This document shows, piece after piece, positions 26,455 to 35,029 of a stretch of 64,000 bases of DNA. The position numbers and the translations under genes are program-made. This stretch comes from DIGJ01 sp041739345 (GTDB lineage Bacteria > Bacillota > Clostridia > Lachnospirales > Lachnospiraceae), in NCBI GenBank assembly GCA_041739345.1, contig JBGSNZ010000024.1:40345-104344 (forward strand). The letters run 5' to 3'. Under the pieces are notes generated by a model. It saw only the letters and a list, made by a program, of their open reading frames with translations, was not told the origin of the DNA and did no database searches. Within the stretch, counting starts at the first letter, position 1, and the number at the start of each line of letters is the position of its first letter.

Positions 26455-27930
26455 ATGGATTATTTGACAGCAACAAGAAATGGAGTGTATTGTGATGGCA
26501 AACCGTATCTGCTTCGTGGTATGGGACTTGGTAACTGGCTCCTCACAGAAGGATATATGTGGAAGTTTTATACGAAATGTGACAGACCACGAAGAATAGA
26601 AAAGTTAGTAGAAGAACTCTGCGGAGAAGAGTATGCAAAAGAATTTTGGAAGGAGTTTTATGAACGCTATATTACCAAAGAGGATATTCGATGGATCAAA
26701 GAACAGGGATTAAATAGTGTTCGGCTTCCAATTAACGCAAGACATTTGTTTTATATGGATACAAGTATGGATGTTTTTTTTAATAAACCAATACTAACGA
26801 AACTAGACCAATGTATTTCATGGTGTAAGGAATATGGAATCTACTTATTCATTGACATGCATGCAGCACCAGGAGGACAAACAGGAACGAATATAGACGA
26901 TAGTAAAAATGATAGTCCAGATTTATTTGTTGATCCAATCTATGAAGAGATTTTAATAAAATGCTGGAATTTATTGGCATTAAGATATAAAGATAATCCT
27001 GCCGTCGGAGGATATGATCTGATAAATGAACCGTTACCGGATCGGAATAAGCAATACAATAAAAAGGTAGTTCCAATTTATCGGAAATTGATTCAAACGG
27101 TTCGCGCGGTAGATAAAAAGCATATGATTATTTTAGAAGGTGTGCATTGGGCCAGTGATTTTTCTATATTTTCTAAGATGAGAAAAGAAGAGCTCGCAGA
27201 TAATATTATGCTTGAATTTCATAAATATTGGAATAATCCGGATGTGGAAAGTATTGAAAACTTTATGAGTATAGCTTCCAGTAAGGGAGTTCCGCTATGG
27301 ATGGGGGAAGGCGGAGAAAACAATTCGGACTGGTATACGACAGCATTTCCAATGTATGAACGTAATAATATTGGTTGGTGTTTTTGGTCCTATAAAAAAA
27401 TGGATACAAGTAATTCGCCTGTTTCTTATGATGAACCTGCAGACTGGAAAAAGATACTTGACTATCTAGATGACAAGGGATCTCTTGACAAAAAGAGTGC
27501 ATGTGAGATATTTGATGCGTATTTAAGTAGTATCGCAAAACCCCATTATAAAGAGGAGATAATCCGTGCATTACTTCGAAAAGCGCCGTTGGTCGTTCCA
27601 GCTACAGCTTATGATGCTTGTGATATAAAAAGCGAAAGAACGGAAGGCGCTACATTCCGCATTTCGGATCCGGTAACAATCTGCTTTGTAGATGGTCATA
27701 AAGGAGTACCGGACTGGAAACGGTATGGTGGAGAAGAACAGCCAATAAAAGAGAGCCTTGAGATTACTCTTAAAATGGGAGATTCCCTGGGTTATCGTAT
27801 GGAAGGAAGAGACGCCGTCGCTGAATATACAGGCGATGGTAAATTGACGATTGAAAAAAGAGAGGATGGATTAACCTGGGTAACATGCGTGGGACAGGAA
27901 ATCCGGTTAAAAAGAATGAAGTTTCAGTAA
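26455..27930 (+). CDS. Intracellular GH5 glycoside hydrolase (exo-beta-glucosidase-like)
   Basis: This 491-residue enzyme has no signal peptide and so acts on imported sugars in the cytoplasm. Its GH5 barrel begins with LLRGMGLGNWLLTEGYMW, the same signature as the secreted GH5 at 18056 but without the inserted domain. The acid/base Glu is in YDLINEPLPDR (near residue 190) and the nucleophile Glu in LWMGEGGENNSD (near 285). A C-terminal beta-rich domain covers about 380-491. The gene is nearly contiguous with the permease gene. It probably releases glucose from beta-gluco-oligosaccharides. A 112-bp copy of its 3' part (27757-27868) lies at 34831-34942. Confidence 0.88.
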   Translation: MDYLTATRNGVYCDGKPYLLRGMGLGNWLLTEGYMWKFYTKCDRPRRIEKLVEELCGEEYAKEFWKEFYERYITKEDIRWIKEQGLNSVRLPINARHLFYMDTSMDVFFNKPILTKLDQCISWCKEYGIYLFIDMHAAPGGQTGTNIDDSKNDSPDLFVDPIYEEILIKCWNLLALRYKDNPAVGGYDLINEPLPDRNKQYNKKVVPIYRKLIQTVRAVDKKHMIILEGVHWASDFSIFSKMRKEELADNIMLEFHKYWNNPDVESIENFMSIASSKGVPLWMGEGGENNSDWYTTAFPMYERNNIGWCFWSYKKMDTSNSPVSYDEPADWKKILDYLDDKGSLDKKSACEIFDAYLSSIAKPHYKEEIIRALLRKAPLVVPATAYDACDIKSERTEGATFRISDPVTICFVDGHKGVPDWKRYGGEEQPIKESLEITLKMGDSLGYRMEGRDAVAEYTGDGKLTIEKREDGLTWVTCVGQEIRLKRMKFQ

Positions 27931-27951
27931 GAGAGGTCAGGTGACACAAGA

Positions 27952-29301
27952 GTGAAATATTATTATACGGATGCAGAAGTTAGGATGGAAGAAAGAAATG
28001 TAGATTTTGAAGATGAAGGAAAGAAAGAGTTTTCACAAGTGAAAGTTTATCCAGAAGAAGAATATCAAGAAATGTTAGGGTTTGGAGGAGCTTTTACAGA
28101 GTCGGCAGCTTACGTATATTCAAAAATGGGCAAAGAAAGCAAACAGAAATTGATAGATCTTTATTTTGGAGAAAATGGTAATCAATATAATTTATGCAGA
28201 GCACATATTCAAAGCTGTGATTTTTCACTTGATAATTATGAGTATGTTTCAGATAAAGAAGATAAAAATCTCAATTCATTTTCTATTAGTAGAGATGAAA
28301 AATATCTGATTCCTCTTATCAAGAGCGCACAATTGAAAAATCCAAAATTGTCATTACTTGCATCCCCGTGGAGTCCACCGACATTTATGAAATCGAATCA
28401 TAACAGAAATCTCGGTGGTAAGCTATTAGAAGAATACCGTTCAAGTTGGGCCAAACTGATTGCCATGTATTTAACCGAATACAGGAGACACGGTATTTTT
28501 ATCGATAGAATCACGGTTCAAAATGAACCAGCTGTTGCTCAGACTTGGGATTCTTGTGTATATTCAGCGGAAGAAGAAAGTACTTTTGCAGCGAAGTTTC
28601 TAAAACCAGAACTTTTAAAACAAGGACTGGATGATGTAAAAATACTGATTTGGGATCATAATAAGGATCAGATCGTAGAGCGTATACGTGAAAGCTTTTC
28701 TGTTGAACATGTGGTTGACGATATTTCAGGAATTTCGTTTCACTGGTATACTGGAGATCATTTTGAAGCACTTCGATGGGTTCATGAAACGTATCCCGAT
28801 AAAGAATTGATCTTCACGGAAGGCTGCGTGGAGTATTCCAGATTTGCTGATAAGGGTCAAACAGAAAATGCTGAAATGTACGCACATGACATTATTGGTA
28901 ATATTCATTCTGGCATGAATGGCTATATAGACTGGAATATTTATTTGAACAAGGAAGGTGGGCCAAATCATGTCGGTAATTTCTGCGATGCACCGATCAT
29001 GTGTAATATAGAAGAGGATAGTATAGATATAAAATTATCCTATTATTATATTGGTCATTTTAGTCGATTTGTGAATAAAAACGCTAAAAAAATACTTACG
29101 TCTTCATTTACATCGGATTTGGAATGCTGTGGATTTAAGAATCCGGATGGTAGTGTAGTTGTTGTAGTTATGAATAACAGCGATAAAGACATAACATATA
29201 ATCTTAGTATAAAAAGTAAAAACGCATGTGTTGAACAAGAAAAACATTCAATAATAACATTTATATATGACTTCGTTTACAATTTCAGTTACTGCAAATA
29301 G
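27952..29301 (+). CDS. GH30 family glycoside hydrolase (beta-glucosidase / beta-1,6-glucanase-like)
   Basis: This 449-residue protein has the GH30 fold and no signal peptide. The family signature MLGFGGAFTESAAYV is near the start, the acid/base Glu in TVQNEPAVAQTWDSC (near residue 191) and the nucleophile Glu in IFTEGCVEY (near 289). LASPWSPPTFMKSN is another GH30 hallmark. A C-terminal beta-sandwich ends with HSIITFIYD, plus a short unusual tail. The start is GTG 27952. GH30 enzymes of this type act on beta-1,6-glucan, glucosylceramide or gentiobiose-like substrates. Together with the exo-beta-1,3-glucanase-like GH5 enzymes this points to a fungal-type beta-1,3/1,6-glucan, but that is inference. 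Confidence 0.9.
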   Translation: MKYYYTDAEVRMEERNVDFEDEGKKEFSQVKVYPEEEYQEMLGFGGAFTESAAYVYSKMGKESKQKLIDLYFGENGNQYNLCRAHIQSCDFSLDNYEYVSDKEDKNLNSFSISRDEKYLIPLIKSAQLKNPKLSLLASPWSPPTFMKSNHNRNLGGKLLEEYRSSWAKLIAMYLTEYRRHGIFIDRITVQNEPAVAQTWDSCVYSAEEESTFAAKFLKPELLKQGLDDVKILIWDHNKDQIVERIRESFSVEHVVDDISGISFHWYTGDHFEALRWVHETYPDKELIFTEGCVEYSRFADKGQTENAEMYAHDIIGNIHSGMNGYIDWNIYLNKEGGPNHVGNFCDAPIMCNIEEDSIDIKLSYYYIGHFSRFVNKNAKKILTSSFTSDLECCGFKNPDGSVVVVVMNNSDKDITYNLSIKSKNACVEQEKHSIITFIYDFVYNFSYCK

Positions 29302-29332
29302 AAGAGACCAAACAGGAATCAATTTTGCTAGA

Positions 29333-29375
29333 GGACATTTTTCAAAAAAGACTTTTTGAAAAGTGTCCTTTTTTC
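29333..29375 (+). terminator. Rho-independent terminator of the glucan operon
   Basis: A long stem (GGACATTTTTCAAAA with TTTTGAAAAGTGTCC, one G-U pair) is followed by six T residues just after the GH30 gene. Confidence 0.92.
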
Positions 29376-29485
29376 TATTAACATAAGAGCATAAAATATA
29401 GTGTGTGTTATCCGAAACAGTTGAAAGTGAATTTTTCAAAGTCTGTACGGATCGAATTATTACATTTATACTGTAAATATGTTAC

Positions 29486-29534
29486 CAAACTACCCTTTTG
29501 CGGAGTGGATTTTTTAAAATGTGTATGCTAAACT
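29486..29534 (+). promoter_or_regulatory. Shared 23-bp motif plus -10 element (copy B)
   Basis: The motif at 29486-29508 is identical to copy A at 13198 over all 23 bases. TAAACT (29529-29534) lies exactly 20 bases downstream, 57 bases before the regulator's start codon. Its position before the LuxR-type regulator gene suggests autoregulation. The 290-base gap here otherwise holds only the GH30 terminator. Confidence 0.75.
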
Positions 29535-29591
29535 ATTAGCAAAAATAGGATATAAGCAAATGAAGTACACATTTTTGAAGAAAGGATAAAC

Positions 29592-32006
29592 ATGGAACAG
29601 AAAGAAACGAAAAGAACAGACCCCGGGGTTTGGACCGAAGAAGAACCCTACATACGACCGAAAGCTGCGAATAAGAAAATGAGAGCAGCCCAGAGCCTGT
29701 CCCAGACGGTGTATCTATATGGGGTATCGGGAAGTGGTAAGACCTCCTTTATCCGAAATTTTATGGGGAAGCGACGTTACTATTATTTCTCAGCAGAAAA
29801 TCTGACCGCAGAAGAGCTCCAGATACCACAGGCTGGAAAACAGACTATCGTTGTAGTGGATGACCTACATCTGTTAAGAACGGATGCTCTTTTGGAAAAG
29901 CTACAAAAAGAGATTGCACTTTTGGTGGCAAGGGAAGATGTGTGGCTGATCTTATCTGGAAGAAGCAGAATGCCATCATGGTTGGTACCGCTTTATTATC
30001 GGCGCATGTTTACCATAATTGAGGAAGCGGACCTATTACTGCCTGATCCCGAGCTTGCAGAGTATCTTTCCTTATGGGGATTACACCCATCCGAAGCGGA
30101 TTTTGATAAAATTGTACAACTAGTTCATGGAGTTGGAATTGTGGCACGGCTTATAGCTATGGAGCTTGTTTCTGGCAGAGACTTTGATGCAACATGCATT
30201 GAGCGGCTACGAAATGGATTTTGGGATTATCTGGATCATCATGTCTATGACCAGTGGGATATGGAGCTGCAGGAATTCTTTATGCAAGTATGCATTGTGG
30301 AGGAATTCGATCAGCGACTGGCAGAGATGATCAGCGGAAGAAGTGATGTGGAACGAATGATTAACCTTGCAGAGCAGTTGGGAAACTTTATGATCATGAA
30401 GGAGGTCGCTACAGGAAAGACCATCTATGAGATCAGACCTGCCATGAGATTCTCCATGAGACGCAGACTTCTTCGAACATATCAAAAGGAAAGATGGGAA
30501 CGCTTTTATTATAATGCAGGTCTATACTATGAATTGTCAGAGGACACGCCGAATGCCCTGAAAATGTATGAGGCATGCCACGATATGGAACGGATTGCAG
30601 GACTTTTGATCTCCAATGCAAGAAAGAATCCTGGAAACGGACACTATTATGAATTGCGCAAATATTACCTTGAACTGCCGGAGGAAAAGATAAGAGAAAG
30701 TATTGAACTGATGGCAGGTATGTGCATGCTACAGTCCATGCTTTTAAATATAGAAGAGAGCGAACGGTGGTATGAGGAACTGAAAATAAAGGAAGAAAAA
30801 CTGAACGGAAGTGCAAAAAAAGCGGCTAAGAGCTGGCTTGTATATCTGGATATTGCAGTACCTCATAGGGGAAGTATGGCGTTGACGGATGTTTTAAAAA
30901 ACGCTGGCACCCTCTTAATGAACCGTAATATTACTCTCCCGGAATTCTCCGTAACCAGTAATCTTCCCTCGCAGATGAATGGTGGTAAGGACTTTTGCGA
31001 ATGGAGCAAGCGGGACAAAGAGTTGGCGAAAAGCATTGGAAAAATTATTGAATTTACGCTTGGAAAATACGGGAAAGGGTTGGTAAACCTTGCCTTGGCA
31101 GAAAGCTTTCTGGAAAAGGGCGGGGACAGCTATGAGATTGCAAACTATGCAAACAAGGGCATGTTACAGGCACAAGCAGGTGGAAAGTTGGAACAGTGCT
31201 TTGTGGGCGTTGGTATTCTCTCCTGGCTTCATGTGCTCAATGACCATGCCGAGGATGCTGAAGAGCTCCTAATGAATTTTCGAAAAAAGGCCGAAGAGGA
31301 GGGGGCAACAAAGCTTATACCGAATCTGATTGCGTTGCAGGTTCGTATAGGTCTCTACCAAGGAAAGACGGCAGAGGCATTGAAATGGATGGAACAGGCA
31401 CCGGAGGAAGAGTTTGAGTTTGCCACTATGGAACGACTCCGCTATCTTACGAAGGTCCGCATCTACCTTTTGAGCGGAAGAGAGGACAAAGCCCAAATCC
31501 TACTTCAACGTCTTTTGTATTATGCTGATGTCATGAAACGTACATATATAGGCATAGAGGCAGGACTTTTGCTATCAATTACAATGTATCGGAGAGGGGA
31601 TTCCCAGTGGGATGAGACATTACAAAAGACCTTAGCCAAAGCAGAAAGCTATCATTTTGTGAGGATCATTTCCAGAGAAGGAGCAGCCATAAATCGGATG
31701 CTAAAGGAAAGTTCATGGAAGAGTGAGAATCAGGAGTACCGCAAGGCTGTACTCGCTGAGACGGAAAAGATGGCATTGTACTATCCTGGATATTTAAAAC
31801 CAGCGGCGGAAGAGGCGGCGTTTAGTGAAAATGCCCTAAGAATCCTAAAGCTTCAGGCGGAGGGACTCTCTACCGCAGAAATTGCCAGTGAACTTGGCCT
31901 TAAGATAGAAAATGTAAAATACCACAACAAACAAAACTTTAAGAAGCTAGGTGTGAACAGCAAAACAGCAGCCGTCACCGAGGCGAGAAAGAGGAAGCTG
32001 CTCTGA
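29592..32006 (+). CDS. MalT-like LuxR-family transcriptional regulator with ATPase domain
   Basis: This 804-residue STAND-type regulator has an N-terminal NTPase domain with Walker A (YGVSGSGKTSF) and a Walker B-like strand (VVVDDLHLL), a winged-helix and sensor region, a long helical TPR-like region (about 300-720) and a C-terminal LuxR helix-turn-helix (LKLQAEGLSTAEIASELGL, NVKYHNKQNFKKLGV). Family members bind ATP and an inducer, oligomerise and activate promoters. Base composition is visibly richer in G+C than the flanking genes, suggesting transfer. The same 23-bp motif lies before this gene, the giant protein gene (13295) and the SLH gene (32281), which makes it the prime candidate for the protein that binds the motif. 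Confidence 0.9.
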   Translation: MEQKETKRTDPGVWTEEEPYIRPKAANKKMRAAQSLSQTVYLYGVSGSGKTSFIRNFMGKRRYYYFSAENLTAEELQIPQAGKQTIVVVDDLHLLRTDALLEKLQKEIALLVAREDVWLILSGRSRMPSWLVPLYYRRMFTIIEEADLLLPDPELAEYLSLWGLHPSEADFDKIVQLVHGVGIVARLIAMELVSGRDFDATCIERLRNGFWDYLDHHVYDQWDMELQEFFMQVCIVEEFDQRLAEMISGRSDVERMINLAEQLGNFMIMKEVATGKTIYEIRPAMRFSMRRRLLRTYQKERWERFYYNAGLYYELSEDTPNALKMYEACHDMERIAGLLISNARKNPGNGHYYELRKYYLELPEEKIRESIELMAGMCMLQSMLLNIEESERWYEELKIKEEKLNGSAKKAAKSWLVYLDIAVPHRGSMALTDVLKNAGTLLMNRNITLPEFSVTSNLPSQMNGGKDFCEWSKRDKELAKSIGKIIEFTLGKYGKGLVNLALAESFLEKGGDSYEIANYANKGMLQAQAGGKLEQCFVGVGILSWLHVLNDHAEDAEELLMNFRKKAEEEGATKLIPNLIALQVRIGLYQGKTAEALKWMEQAPEEEFEFATMERLRYLTKVRIYLLSGREDKAQILLQRLLYYADVMKRTYIGIEAGLLLSITMYRRGDSQWDETLQKTLAKAESYHFVRIISREGAAINRMLKESSWKSENQEYRKAVLAETEKMALYYPGYLKPAAEEAAFSENALRILKLQAEGLSTAEIASELGLKIENVKYHNKQNFKKLGVNSKTAAVTEARKRKLL

Positions 32007-32078
32007 CCGAAAAGAACAAACCACCGTCAGAGCAATAGCAGGTCAACAGAATAGAATCCGAATACGGAAACAAAGGCA

Positions 32079-32122
32079 AACGTCAGCTTGCTACTGAAAA
32101 AGTAGTGAGTATGACGTTTTTT
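32079..32122 (+). terminator. Rho-independent terminator of the LuxR-type regulator
   Basis: AACGTCA...GCTAC pairs with GTAGTGAGTATGACGTT (with one bulge and several G-U pairs) and is followed by a T run. Confidence 0.75.
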
Positions 32123-32138
32123 ATTATCAAAAACACCT

Positions 32139-32187
32139 CAAACTACCCTTTTGAGGAGTGGCTTTTTCGAAAAATGGGTGGTAGAAT
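32139..32187 (+). promoter_or_regulatory. Shared 23-bp motif plus -10 element (copy C)
   Basis: The motif at 32139-32161 differs from copies A and B by one base (GAGGAGTGG instead of GCGGAGTGG). TAGAAT (32182-32187) again lies exactly 20 bases downstream. The preceding ATCAAAAACACC is also shared with copy A. It drives the SLH protein gene at 32281. Confidence 0.75.
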
Positions 32188-32280
32188 TAGGAAACTGGTT
32201 TCAAATAACTACTATGAAATAGCTAGGAAAGAGATAGGTGTAATAAAATTATAAAATACAAAAAAGTCAAGGAGGAGAAA

Positions 32281-34680
32281 ATGAGTAAATTAAGAGCAAA
32301 GAAGAGAATATTAGGGTGGTTTTTAATTATGACAATGGTATTCGTATCGATGGAGGCAACGGTTCAAGCAGCAACTTATAACGATGTGGAAGTAAAGGAA
32401 CAAGACGGATATTATTTTTCATATCTAAACAATGACATACAAATAGGTGAATATTGCTATGTAAAGGTTGGTCAAAGAATGACACCTAATTATAGTCGCT
32501 ACATTAATACGAATATCGGCTATTATACAACTTCTGGTAGCGCCATTAGCATTTGTGATTACATGGAACGGATGCCAGACCCAACGGACTATCATAATGC
32601 ACGGACCTTACTTCCTAAAAAGCCTACAGATTTACATATGGCACCTTACGCTAGTATGATGTGGTGTATTGAAAGAGTAAATCCGGTAAGCCGTGAAGTA
32701 TTTGTTGGACCTGGTTATGATGAAACGGAAGGACATTTTGAAACAGAAGAAGTTCCTAATTACAAATTCTATCCCTCAATCAATTATTACAGCGTAAATT
32801 ATAATTTGGATGCAGGCAGCTGGAAGGACAAAACAGCTTGGATTGAAACGAAAGATGGCAAAGACTATGGTATATGGAAATCAACAAAGCAGCAATACAA
32901 AGAGGATGGGGATTTATATGAGGACAACATATGGTTTACCTATGAAGGCTTTGAGGTTGTATTGCCAGCAATGGAAGATGTTGTAAAAGAAGGATATGAA
33001 TTAAAAGGATGGGGAACAACCACAGGAAGTGCAATAGAAGTAATACCAGGTGGAAACTATACTACGTTGTCTTCGAACGCAGAGTACCGCACAGAGTGGG
33101 GACTTGAAAATATTGAAATAAAGGCGCTGTGGGAGCCTAAAAATATTGGTGTACAAAAAGTTAATAATATTACTCAGGTAGGGGCTACCGTTACTGCAGA
33201 TTTTTCGGCCTACTATGATTTGACAGATAAAGGTTTTATGTACAAAAAATCTTCCGACAAAGAGTGGATCGATGTGAAAGCAGTCGAAAAAGATGGAAAA
33301 CTGACAGCTGCTATTACAGGGCTTGATACAGCTACCTCTTATGATGTCAAAGGGTACTTAGAAAACAAAACAGGTAGAATCGAAAACGAGGTTATTTCTT
33401 TTAAGACACAAGAAATACAAAGCGTCGGAGGTGGAAGTGGTATTCCGGCTACGGATGCAACGGTAACAGTTACGACGAATACAGGAACCACTTCTCCTAG
33501 TGTTACAAGTATCACAACGACGACTGCAAAAAGTGATGCAAATGGAACAGCATCAGCGCTAGTTACCGAAAGCCAAGTTAAAACGGCTGTAAATAAGGCG
33601 CTTGAAGAGGCAACAAAGCAAGGAGAAGGCACAGCAACTAATGTAGAAATCAAGATAACGGCTCCAGCGAAGACAAAAGCTGTTGAGGCAAGCCTTCCTA
33701 AGGCAGCACTTACGCAGGTGGCAGATAGTAAACTAGATTCAATAGCCATAGTTACACCTGAGACAATCATTGCTTTTGACAAAGCAACAATTGATATCAT
33801 AGCAAAGGAAGCTACAGACGATGTAAAGATTACGGCTTCAAAGGTTGATACCGCAGACCTTTCTAAGGTGACAAAGGCAGTAGTAGGAGACAGACCGGTA
33901 TTCAATTTTAGTGTGACCAGCGGGAATAAAACCATCTCCCAGTTTGGGGGAACCGTGACCGTATCGGTACCCTACACTCCAAAATTTGGAGAAGATACGA
34001 ATGCAATTATTATCTACTACATTAATGCCAAAGGCAAAGCCGAAATTGTGAAAGAATGTGCCTATAACAAAGAAACAGGCATGGTTACCTTTAAAACAAA
34101 CCACTTTTCTAAGTTTGCTGTGGGATATCATAAAGTAAGTTTTAAGGATGTACCAGAAACCGCAGGGTACGCGGATGCTGTCAGCTATCTTGCTGCCAGA
34201 GAAATTACAAAAGGTACAGGCAAAGGTAATTTTAGTGCAAAGAACACATTAACCAGAGGTCAGTTACTTGTCATGGTAATGAAAGCCTACGGCATTGAAC
34301 CAGCTTCCAATGTGAATGACAATTTTGCAGATGCAGGAAATGCATATTATACGAATTACCTGGCTACCGCAAAGAAGCTTGGCATTGATGAGGGTGTAAC
34401 AAATAATAAGTTTGCACCGAATAAAAAACTGACAAGACAGGAAATGTTCGCGCTCTTATATGATATCTTAAAGCAAATCGATAAATTACCATCCGCTACA
34501 TCAGACCAAACACTGACAGACTATAGTGATGCAGATCAAATAGCAAAATGGGCAAAAGAACCAATGACATTATTTGTGAAGTCTGGAATCGTAGGGGAAA
34601 GTGGCGATAAACTCAATCCGAAAGGCAGCGCCAACAGGGCACTGATCGCACAGGTGCTTTACGATCTTGCGACAAAATAA
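32281..34680 (+). CDS. Secreted cell-surface protein with three C-terminal SLH domains
   Basis: This 799-residue protein has a signal peptide (about residues 1-30, cleavage near VQA-ATY) and an unrecognised Tyr-rich N-terminal domain. It also has an InlB-like repeat (GWGTTTGSAIEV...ALWEPK), an FN3-like domain (about 290-375), and a Thr/Val-rich module (about 390-620). Three SLH repeats follow (about 620-799; FKDVPETAGYADAVSYLAAR, LTRGQLLVMVMKAYG, LTRQEMFALLYDIL, ANRALIAQVLYDL). The module plus SLH block, roughly 410 residues, is nearly repeated in the protein at 36494. It should be anchored to the wall polymer through SLH. AGGAGG precedes the ATG, and the promoter carries the shared 23-bp motif. 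The ligand is unknown. Confidence 0.9.
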   Translation: MSKLRAKKRILGWFLIMTMVFVSMEATVQAATYNDVEVKEQDGYYFSYLNNDIQIGEYCYVKVGQRMTPNYSRYINTNIGYYTTSGSAISICDYMERMPDPTDYHNARTLLPKKPTDLHMAPYASMMWCIERVNPVSREVFVGPGYDETEGHFETEEVPNYKFYPSINYYSVNYNLDAGSWKDKTAWIETKDGKDYGIWKSTKQQYKEDGDLYEDNIWFTYEGFEVVLPAMEDVVKEGYELKGWGTTTGSAIEVIPGGNYTTLSSNAEYRTEWGLENIEIKALWEPKNIGVQKVNNITQVGATVTADFSAYYDLTDKGFMYKKSSDKEWIDVKAVEKDGKLTAAITGLDTATSYDVKGYLENKTGRIENEVISFKTQEIQSVGGGSGIPATDATVTVTTNTGTTSPSVTSITTTTAKSDANGTASALVTESQVKTAVNKALEEATKQGEGTATNVEIKITAPAKTKAVEASLPKAALTQVADSKLDSIAIVTPETIIAFDKATIDIIAKEATDDVKITASKVDTADLSKVTKAVVGDRPVFNFSVTSGNKTISQFGGTVTVSVPYTPKFGEDTNAIIIYYINAKGKAEIVKECAYNKETGMVTFKTNHFSKFAVGYHKVSFKDVPETAGYADAVSYLAAREITKGTGKGNFSAKNTLTRGQLLVMVMKAYGIEPASNVNDNFADAGNAYYTNYLATAKKLGIDEGVTNNKFAPNKKLTRQEMFALLYDILKQIDKLPSATSDQTLTDYSDADQIAKWAKEPMTLFVKSGIVGESGDKLNPKGSANRALIAQVLYDLATK

Positions 34681-34697
34681 GATTCCAAGTATATATG

Positions 34698-34743
34698 AAA
34701 AAAGGGGCTGTCGCACTAAGTAATTAGTGCGCGGCTCCTTTTC
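34698..34743 (+). terminator. Rho-independent terminator of the SLH gene
   Basis: A long imperfect stem (AAAGGGGCTG...CGCACTAA with TTAGTGCGCGGCTCCTTTT) lies 18 bases after the stop codon. Confidence 0.85.
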
Positions 34744-34830
34744 TGTGCAAAAAAATAACTGCCAGACCTCGAAGAAATCTAAATTGTTCTTTATGCTTAC
34801 ATGAATGGTGATTATTCATCACGTTCCAGA

Positions 34831-34942
34831 CTTGAGAATATTCTTAAAAAGAGAGACTCCGTGGGTTATCGTATAGAAGGAAGAGACGCAGCCGCTGAAT
34901 ATACGGGTGATGGTAAATTGACGATTGAAAAAAGAGAGGATG
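34831..34942 (+). pseudogene. Fragment duplicated from the 3' end of the GH5 gene at 26455
   Basis: These 112 bases align without gaps to 27757-27868, with about 11 mismatches by hand count. They encode SVGYRIEGRDAAAEYTGDGK where the intact enzyme has SLGYRMEGRDAVAEYTGDGK. An open frame runs from 34801 to 35010 but ends in unrelated sequence, so this is a relic and not a working gene. The surrounding 349-base gap (34681-35029) also holds the SLH gene terminator and nothing else I recognise. Confidence 0.85.
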
Positions 34943-35029
34943 TTTTTGTGAAGGATAGTGTTATTGAAGAATGTCGTATAAACGACTATAATATAGTCAT
35001 CAGATTATGAAAGAAGGAACTATTTCAGA

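Noticed and set aside
33339..33935. 198-codon minus-strand open frame inside the SLH gene
   Set aside because: It mirrors the repetitive Thr/Val-rich coding sequence; a similar minus-strand frame appears at 39640-40002 in the duplicated module. Both are shadows.
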